Assembly: GCA_024102795.1 (NCBI GenBank)
Contig: JAGFJK010000116.1
Coordinates: forward strand, 1-57,732
Origin: Pirellulaceae bacterium
GTDB lineage: Bacteria > Planctomycetota > Planctomycetia > Pirellulales > Pirellulaceae
Reading direction: 5' to 3'
Length of the DNA stretch: 57,732 bases
The notes beneath the pieces were generated by a model that ran no database searches, was not told where the DNA came from, and saw nothing but the letters and a program-made list of their open reading frames with translations. Below, piece after piece: positions 52,475 to 57,732 of the stretch. Position numbers and translations under genes: made by a program. Position 1 is the first letter of the stretch; every line of letters begins with the position of its first letter.

Positions 52475-55400
52475 ATGCAATTGATTTTGTCGGCGCTTCG
52501 GCGACCCTGGACCGTGATGGTACTGATCCTGGCCATCGCCCTGGGCAGCTTTCTAGCGGTTGGTCCGGCGGTATGCCAGCAGTTTGGCATCCCGTATCCC
52601 AAGGGGTTGCCCCGGGGGATGGAAGTGGACATCTTTCCCAGTCTGAACCTGCCAGTGATCTATGTCTGCCAGCCCTATGGCGGCATGGATCCAGCCCAGA
52701 TGGAAGGATTCCTGACCAACTACTACGAGTACCATTTCCTTTACATCAGCGGCATTCACCACGTGGAGTCCCGCAACGTGCAGGGAACCGCGTTGATGAA
52801 GTTGTACTTCCATCCCGGGACCGACATGGCCCAGGCGATGGCCGAGACGATCAACTACGTCAACCGTTCCCAGGCCTTCATGCCGCCGGGAACCGTCTCG
52901 CCGTTTGTGATGCGGTTTGACACGGGCAGCGTGCCGGTGGGTTACCTGGTGCTGTCCAGCGAGACGCGAAGCATCGCCGAGATTCAGGACCTGGCGTTGT
53001 TCCGCATCCGGCCGATGTTTTCCAGTCTGCCCGGCGTTTCCGCCCCGCCGCCGTTTGGCGGCAGCGCGCGAACGATTGTCGTCACGATGGACTTGAAGCG
53101 CTTGCAATCTTACGGGATGTCTCCAGAGGAAGCGATTACTGCGCTGGTACGGGGAAACTCCATCAGTCCGTCCGGCAACGTGCCCGTGGGCGACCTGTAC
53201 CCGATCGTGCCGGTGAATTCCGTCGTGAAGAATCCGCAGGAACTTGGCTCCATCCCGATCCGCGCCGGCGAACATCCGGTGTACCTGCGGGACGTGGGCA
53301 CGATCCAGGACTCGGCCGACGCTCCGGCCGGCTACGCGCTGGCGAACGGTCGCCGAGCGGTCTACATCCTGGCGACCAAACGGGCCGACGCCTCGACGCT
53401 GAGCGTTATCAACAACATCAAGGACGCCTTGCCGCGGATGAAGGAGGCGCTGGGCGAGGAGGGAGCGGGAATCGATGTCCGCTTCGAATTCGATCAGTCG
53501 CCGTATGTCACTCGCGCCGTCCAGGGCGTCGTGGCCGAGGGGATGCTGGGCGCCGTGCTGGTGGGGCTGATGATCCTGATCTTCCTGCAGGACTGGCGCA
53601 GCTCGCTGATCGTCGTGCTGAACATACCGCTGGCCCTGATGACTGCCGTGTTGGCGCTGTGGATCACCGGCCAGACGATCAACCTCATGACGCTTGGCGG
53701 TCTGGCGCTGGCGATCGGGATTCTCGTGGACGAAGCGACGGTGGCGATCGAGAACATTCACGCGCACCAGCAGCGCGGCAAGCCGTTGGCCGAGGCGGTG
53801 CGGGACGGGTCGGCCGAAACGGCCATTCCCCGCCTGCTGGCCATGCTCTGTATCCTGGCCGTGTTTGTTTCATCCTTCTTCATGGAGGGAGCCGCGCGGG
53901 CCCTGTTCGTGCCGCTGTCGCTGTCGGTCGGCTTTGCGATGATCGCCTCGTACTTCCTGTCGAGTACCTTTGTGCCGGTCCTTTCCGTGTGGCTGATGAA
54001 GCACCGCGCGGGGCAGCATGGTCCCGGCTTGTTCGATCGGTTCCGGGGCGCTTACGAACGGATGCTGAGCGGCCTGGTGCAAGTCCGCTGGCTGGTGGTC
54101 GCCTGCTATCTGGCGATCAGCATCGGAGTGATCGTGCTGCTGGGCCCGCAACTGGGGCGGGGAATCTTTCCCACGGTGGATGCCGGACAATTCCGCCTGC
54201 GGATGCGGGCTCCCGATGGGACGCATATCGAGAAGACGGAGCAACTGGCCAAGGAGGCGCTGGCGCATATCCACGAGGAGGTGGGCAGCGAAAACGTGGA
54301 ACTGACCTTGGGCTACGTCGGTATGATCCACTCGAACTTTCCCGTGAACGCCGTCTACCAGTGGTCGCGCGGACCGGAGGAAGTGATCCTGTACGTGGAC
54401 TTGAATGACCACCTTGGAATCCCGGATGACGTGCTCAAGGAGCGGGTCCGCGCGCGGCTGAGCGCGGCCATGCCCGATGTGCGGTTTTCCTTCGAGCCGT
54501 CGGACATCGTGAACGAGGTGATGAGCTTTGGATCTCCGACTCCGGTGGAAGTCGTGGTCAGTGGTCCGAACTTTCAGCAGAACCGCGACCATGCCGAAAA
54601 GATTCGCGGGGAACTCGCGCGGATTCCTCAGCTCCGCGACCTCCAGGTGGGGCAGTCGCTGGACTATCCGACGATCCAGGTCAACGTGAACCGCGAGAAG
54701 GCGGGACTGGCCGGACTGGCGCCGGTCGACGTGTCCCGCGCGCTGGTCACGGCCACTTCCTCCAGCCGCTTCGTGGTCCCCAACTACTGGGCCGATCCCA
54801 AGAGCGGCATCGCCTACCAGGTCCAGGTGGAGATCCCTCGTCCCGTGGTCCGCAGTCCCTATCAGACCGAAACCGTCGGCTCGCTGGAAGCACTGGGCCG
54901 AATTCCCTTGAAACAGACAAACCAGGGTCAGGTTCTGCTCCGCGACGTGGCCGACCTGGAACGGGGAACGATGCCTGGCCAGTTCGACCGGTACAACATG
55001 CGGCGGCAGATCACGCTCACGGCCAACGTCGCCGCGGCCGATCTGGGAACGATTTCGACGGAAGTCTCCCGGGCCCTGCGCCGAGCGGGCGATCCGCCCG
55101 CCGGGGTTCAGGTCGAGACGCGCGGCCAGATTCCGCCGATGCGGGAAATGCAATCGGGTTTGTTGATCGGGCTGGGCCTGGCGGTGATTGCGGTCTTCTT
55201 GTTGCTGACCGCCAACTTTCAATCGCTGCGGCTGGCGGTGGTCGCCATCTCGACGGCCCCAGCCGTGGTGGCGGGCGTGGTCCTGATGCTCTGGCTGACC
55301 GGCACCACGCTGAACATCCAGTCCTTCATCGGGTCGATCATGGCAATCGGCGTGGCGATGGCCAATGCGATCCTGCTGGTCACCTTCGCGGAGCAGCGGC

Positions 55401-55744
55401 GGCGGGAGCCACTGCCCGCTCGCGACGCGGCGGTCCAGGGAGCGGGCAGCCGACTGCGGGCCATCTTGATGACCAGTTGCGCGATGATTGCCGGCATGCT
55501 GCCGATGGCCCTGGCCCTGGGCGAGGCGGGGCAGCAGAACGCGCCGCTGGGACGCGCGGTGATCGGCGGATTGCTGGCGGCGACCGCCGCCACGCTGCTG
55601 GTCCTTCCCAGCCTGTTCGCCATGATCCAATCGCGGGTTCCTTCCCGATCCGCGTCGCTGGACCCGTCCGACTCGCAAAGCAGCCACTACCGAGGGCCGG
55701 CCGGGGCCAGCCAACTCGCAACCGAGACAGGAGACTCCGTATGA
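52475..55744 (+). CDS. RND-family efflux pump (inner-membrane permease)
   Basis: A 1,089-residue resistance-nodulation-division transporter. The N-terminal helix (MVLILAIALGSFLAVGP) is followed by a large periplasmic loop. Then comes the helical block EGMLGAVLVGLMILIFLQDWRSSLIVVLNIPLALMTAVLALWITGQ with the family motif LALAIGILVDEATVAIEN. The duplicated second half ends with GSIMAIGVAMANAILLVTFAEQRR and MIAGMLPMALALGEAGQQNAPLG. The start is ATG 52475, with AGGAAG upstream; the open frame to its left lies in the divergent spacer. It overlaps the adaptor gene by four bases (ATGA), so they are cotranslated. It uses the proton gradient to export a substrate that cannot be read from the sequence. 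Confidence 0.93.
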   Translation: MQLILSALRRPWTVMVLILAIALGSFLAVGPAVCQQFGIPYPKGLPRGMEVDIFPSLNLPVIYVCQPYGGMDPAQMEGFLTNYYEYHFLYISGIHHVESRNVQGTALMKLYFHPGTDMAQAMAETINYVNRSQAFMPPGTVSPFVMRFDTGSVPVGYLVLSSETRSIAEIQDLALFRIRPMFSSLPGVSAPPPFGGSARTIVVTMDLKRLQSYGMSPEEAITALVRGNSISPSGNVPVGDLYPIVPVNSVVKNPQELGSIPIRAGEHPVYLRDVGTIQDSADAPAGYALANGRRAVYILATKRADASTLSVINNIKDALPRMKEALGEEGAGIDVRFEFDQSPYVTRAVQGVVAEGMLGAVLVGLMILIFLQDWRSSLIVVLNIPLALMTAVLALWITGQTINLMTLGGLALAIGILVDEATVAIENIHAHQQRGKPLAEAVRDGSAETAIPRLLAMLCILAVFVSSFFMEGAARALFVPLSLSVGFAMIASYFLSSTFVPVLSVWLMKHRAGQHGPGLFDRFRGAYERMLSGLVQVRWLVVACYLAISIGVIVLLGPQLGRGIFPTVDAGQFRLRMRAPDGTHIEKTEQLAKEALAHIHEEVGSENVELTLGYVGMIHSNFPVNAVYQWSRGPEEVILYVDLNDHLGIPDDVLKERVRARLSAAMPDVRFSFEPSDIVNEVMSFGSPTPVEVVVSGPNFQQNRDHAEKIRGELARIPQLRDLQVGQSLDYPTIQVNVNREKAGLAGLAPVDVSRALVTATSSSRFVVPNYWADPKSGIAYQVQVEIPRPVVRSPYQTETVGSLEALGRIPLKQTNQGQVLLRDVADLERGTMPGQFDRYNMRRQITLTANVAAADLGTISTEVSRALRRAGDPPAGVQVETRGQIPPMREMQSGLLIGLGLAVIAVFLLLTANFQSLRLAVVAISTAPAVVAGVVLMLWLTGTTLNIQSFIGSIMAIGVAMANAILLVTFAEQRRREPLPARDAAVQGAGSRLRAILMTSCAMIAGMLPMALALGEAGQQNAPLGRAVIGGLLAATAATLLVLPSLFAMIQSRVPSRSASLDPSDSQSSHYRGPAGASQLATETGDSV

Positions 55745-57078
55745 ATTCGCTTTGTCCTGGCCTGTCCGCGCTGGCGGCCGGCGCGCTGCTGCTGGCCGTT
55801 GGTGGTTGCAGTCACCCGTCGGCCGCGGAAACGGGCGGTCCGTCGGCTTCGGCCGCGCAGAATGCAGTCGACCGGGTCCGGGTCGGGCCGCCGCAACGCA
55901 AGACGCTCATCCTAACGACGGCCCAACCAGGACGCGTGGAGTCGTTCGAGGAAACTCCCATGTTTCCCAAAGTCGCCGGGTACGTGGAGCACGTGCTGGT
56001 CGACATCGGCGACCGGGTCGACAAGGGACAAGTACTGGTCCGGCTGTGGGTACCGGAGTTGCAAGACGAGCAGGAGCAGAAGGAGGCACTGGTGGCTCAG
56101 GCCGAAGCCGAAGTGCAGCAGGCCGAAGCGGCCGTCCAGGCGGCCGAAGCGCGAATCAACACGGCCCGGGCCGGGGTGAGTCTGGCCGAGGCGGGCATTG
56201 GCCGGAGCGAAGCGGACTACCAGCGCTGGAAGTCCGAGTACGAGCGGATCAAGGAGTTGGCCGCGCAGGGTTCGGTGACGGGCAAGCTGGCGGATGAAGC
56301 GCTGAATCAGTTTCAAGCGGCGGAAGCATCGCGGACCGAAGCGCGGGCCCACGTGGATTCAGCCAGTGCGGAGTGGAACGAGGAGCAGGCCAACGCCGCC
56401 AAGTCCCGCGCCGACCTGGCGGCGGCCAAGGCTCGGCTGCGCGTGGCCGCCGCGAATCTGAAGCAGGCCCAGACGCTGCTGGCCTATACCGAGATCAAGG
56501 CTCCGTTCGACGGCATGGTCACGCAACGCGGCGTGGACACGGGCCATTACGTGCAGCCCGCCAGCGGCGCCATGGCGCAGCCGCTGCTGGTCGTGGCGAG
56601 CTGGGATCGGGTTCGTGTTTCGGTTGACGTTCCCGAACTGGAAGCTCCGCTGGTGGAAACGGGCGATCCGGCGGTCGTGCGCGTCCAGTCGCTGCGCCAG
56701 CCAGAGCTCGAGGCCGAGGTGGCCCGGACAAGCTGGTCGCTGCACTCCGCCAACCGCTCGCTGCGCGCCGAGATTGACCTTGCCAACGAGAAGGGGCAGT
56801 TGCGGCCTGGCATGTACGCCATGGTCACGATCCAGCTCGACGAGCGGAACGACGTGCTGGTGCTGCCCATCACGGCGATTGTTCAGGACGGCGAAGGTGC
56901 GCATTGCTGCCGCGTCGAGTCGGGACAGGTGCAGTTCCAGCCCGTGGAGCTCGGCCTGCGCAGCGGCAACGAAGTGGAGATTCTTTCCGGGCTCAGTGGC
57001 GGCGAAGCGGTGGTGCTGGCGCAAGCCAGCTCCCTGCGGCCAGGCCAGCCGGTCGAAGTCATCGCGGCGCAGCCGTGA
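55741..57078 (+). CDS. RND efflux periplasmic adaptor (HlyD/MFP type)
   Basis: A 445-residue membrane-fusion protein that links the RND pump to the TolC-like channel. It has a signal peptide with lipobox VGGC near residue 23. A lipoyl-type half, MFPKVAGYVEHVLVDIGDRVDKGQVLVRL, is followed by a long Ala/Glu/Gln-rich coiled-coil hairpin (about 105-255). The second lipoyl half, YTEIKAPFDGMVTQRGVDTGHYV, and a beta-barrel segment with LRPGMYAMVTIQL complete the standard order. It begins at ATG 55741 inside the pump stop codon. No other gene follows in the operon; a dispersed repeat starts 25 bp after its stop. Confidence 0.93.
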   Translation: MNSLCPGLSALAAGALLLAVGGCSHPSAAETGGPSASAAQNAVDRVRVGPPQRKTLILTTAQPGRVESFEETPMFPKVAGYVEHVLVDIGDRVDKGQVLVRLWVPELQDEQEQKEALVAQAEAEVQQAEAAVQAAEARINTARAGVSLAEAGIGRSEADYQRWKSEYERIKELAAQGSVTGKLADEALNQFQAAEASRTEARAHVDSASAEWNEEQANAAKSRADLAAAKARLRVAAANLKQAQTLLAYTEIKAPFDGMVTQRGVDTGHYVQPASGAMAQPLLVVASWDRVRVSVDVPELEAPLVETGDPAVVRVQSLRQPELEAEVARTSWSLHSANRSLRAEIDLANEKGQLRPGMYAMVTIQLDERNDVLVLPITAIVQDGEGAHCCRVESGQVQFQPVELGLRSGNEVEILSGLSGGEAVVLAQASSLRPGQPVEVIAAQP

Positions 57079-57102
57079 CGGGTTGCCGAGCGCTAAGAAG
57101 AT

Positions 57103-57215
57103 TGAACCACGAAATACACGAAACACACGAAAGAAGACAGGAAGTAATTGAAGGGAAGTCAGCGGCGGACGGATGCGGCGGATGAAGTGTCGTGCGGCCG
57201 CTGCGTGAAGCAACG
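57103..57215. repeat. Dispersed repeat, copy 2 (truncated)
   Basis: Shares 34 identical bases with copy 1 (57103-57136 versus 50175-50208), in the same orientation. An interior part AGCGGCGGA...GCAACGGCG then resembles copy 1 (57160-57215). The inverted right end seen in copy 1 is missing. No gene is supported in 57079-57300. Confidence 0.75.
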
Positions 57216-57300
57216 GCGACCGTCAAGGGACAAAGCAGTTGACGCTCGACGGTGATTCCCGGACAATCACCCGAAGTCCGCCGGTTCCCGGAAGCACTCG

Positions 57301-57544
57301 ATGCCTGCCCCGACACTTCATTCGCTTACCGAGCAGCTTGCCTTGGCCGACGCGCTCTTGGCCGGACGAGAGAAGATGATGGATCCGCAAGACTTGCCTG
57401 GCCGTTATGGTCGCGTTGTTGAGGCGAGCGAATCGAGAGTCGATCGACAGCATCCGACAGTACTTGACCAGCGTCCACGCGTCGGACGTCGATGAATTCG
57501 ATCGGCTTCTGGATGAAGCCCGCAAACACGGCGCCGAGCGCTAG
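57301..57544 (+). pseudogene. Small gene probably broken by a frameshift
   Basis: Two good-looking frames join near 57400. The first, from ATG 57301, reads MPAPTLHSLTEQLALADALLA...DLP and then becomes Arg-rich nonsense. The second, in the +1 frame from about 57398 to TAG 57542, reads VMVALLRRANRESIDSIRQYLTSVHAS...DEARKHGAER, a convincing C-terminus. Together they make an approximately 80-residue helical protein. I do not recognise a family. A sequencing error rather than a real mutation is possible; the second part could also be a separate short gene starting at ATG 57407. Confidence 0.4.
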
Positions 57545-57634
57545 TCACAATCCTGGTAGTCGGAAGCCGAACCATCCGCCGGGCGAGCCTGCGGAAACTA
57601 ACTTGCCCAGCCGCGTCCTTGCCGGGAGTTTCGC

Positions 57635-57732
57635 ATGTCGTGCACCCTTGATCGAACGGTGTTGTTGCTGATTATCCCCGCGATGGCGAGCGCCGTGGCG
57701 GCGGCCGTGCCGATCCGGCCGGCCTGCGCCCA
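57635..57732 (+). CDS. N-terminus of a secreted protein (cut by window end)
   Basis: An ATG at 57635 with GGGAG upstream opens a frame to the end of the window. The 32 codons seen encode a signal-peptide-like sequence: a short N-terminal part MSCTLDR, then a hydrophobic stretch TVLLLIIPAMASAVAAAVP. The rest of the gene lies outside, so no function can be given. Confidence 0.5.
   Translation, partial: MSCTLDRTVLLLIIPAMASAVAAAVPIRPACA

Overview
The window looks like a chromosomal segment of a planctomycete (Planctomycetota, probably Pirellulales-like). The DNA is GC-rich. It encodes a giant secreted protein with the planctomycete LEPR-type N-terminal motif, a formylmethanofuran dehydrogenase subunit B (part of the H4MPT-linked C1 pathway that planctomycetes carry), and a tRNA-Leu-targeting integrase beside a DUF3987 gene. 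The assignment is inferred from gene content only; no rRNA is present.

Layout. (1) 1-4 kb, plus strand: the 3' part of pstA, then pstB, a secreted protein of unknown function and a PhoB-like regulator with a degenerate receiver domain; this is a phosphate-uptake cluster. (2) 4-8.4 kb: a nucleotidyltransferase/HD-domain protein, a REP-like inverted repeat, a DUF3311-type small membrane protein coupled to a sodium:solute symporter, and a convergent fhcB/fwdB-like gene. (3) 8.56-31.8 kb: one gene for a secreted or surface protein of about 7,747 residues. It holds two arrays of an 'HG...TG' repeat, eight copies of an Ala/Gly-rich unit of about 123 residues, hemolysin-type Ca-binding repeats, seven golvesin-like domains alternating with six ASH/choice-of-anchor-like domains, and a C-terminal metzincin-type zinc motif. 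(4) 31.87-37.2 kb: tRNA-Leu(UAG) and an integrated element on the minus strand (integrase ending inside the tRNA, a DUF3987 protein, an HTH/excisionase-like protein, three unknowns).

(5) 37.5-49.1 kb, minus strand: a lipoprotein preceded by a defence-like operon. In transcription order it is RapA/SNF2-type helicase, four-helix-bundle protein, a large beta-class N6-adenine DNA methyltransferase, a DUF433/DUF5615 toxin-antitoxin pair, and a type III Res-like helicase with a probable PD-(D/E)XK nuclease end. Three of these genes are peppered with an unusual octanucleotide repeat family (TCGCCCCN and its complement) that reads through as extra peptide. This locus is the best candidate here for an undescribed system. 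(6) 49.8-57.1 kb: a small FHA protein, then a divergent tripartite efflux locus (TolC-like lipoprotein on minus; RND pump and HlyD-type adaptor on plus) flanked by two copies of a dispersed repeat. (7) The right end holds a probably frameshifted small gene and the first codons of a secreted protein cut by the window edge.

How the genes work together: the pst genes and regulator serve phosphate uptake. The methyltransferase, two helicases and toxin-antitoxin pair plausibly form a DNA-modification-dependent anti-phage or plasmid-control island. The RND, adaptor and TolC proteins would form one envelope-spanning exporter.
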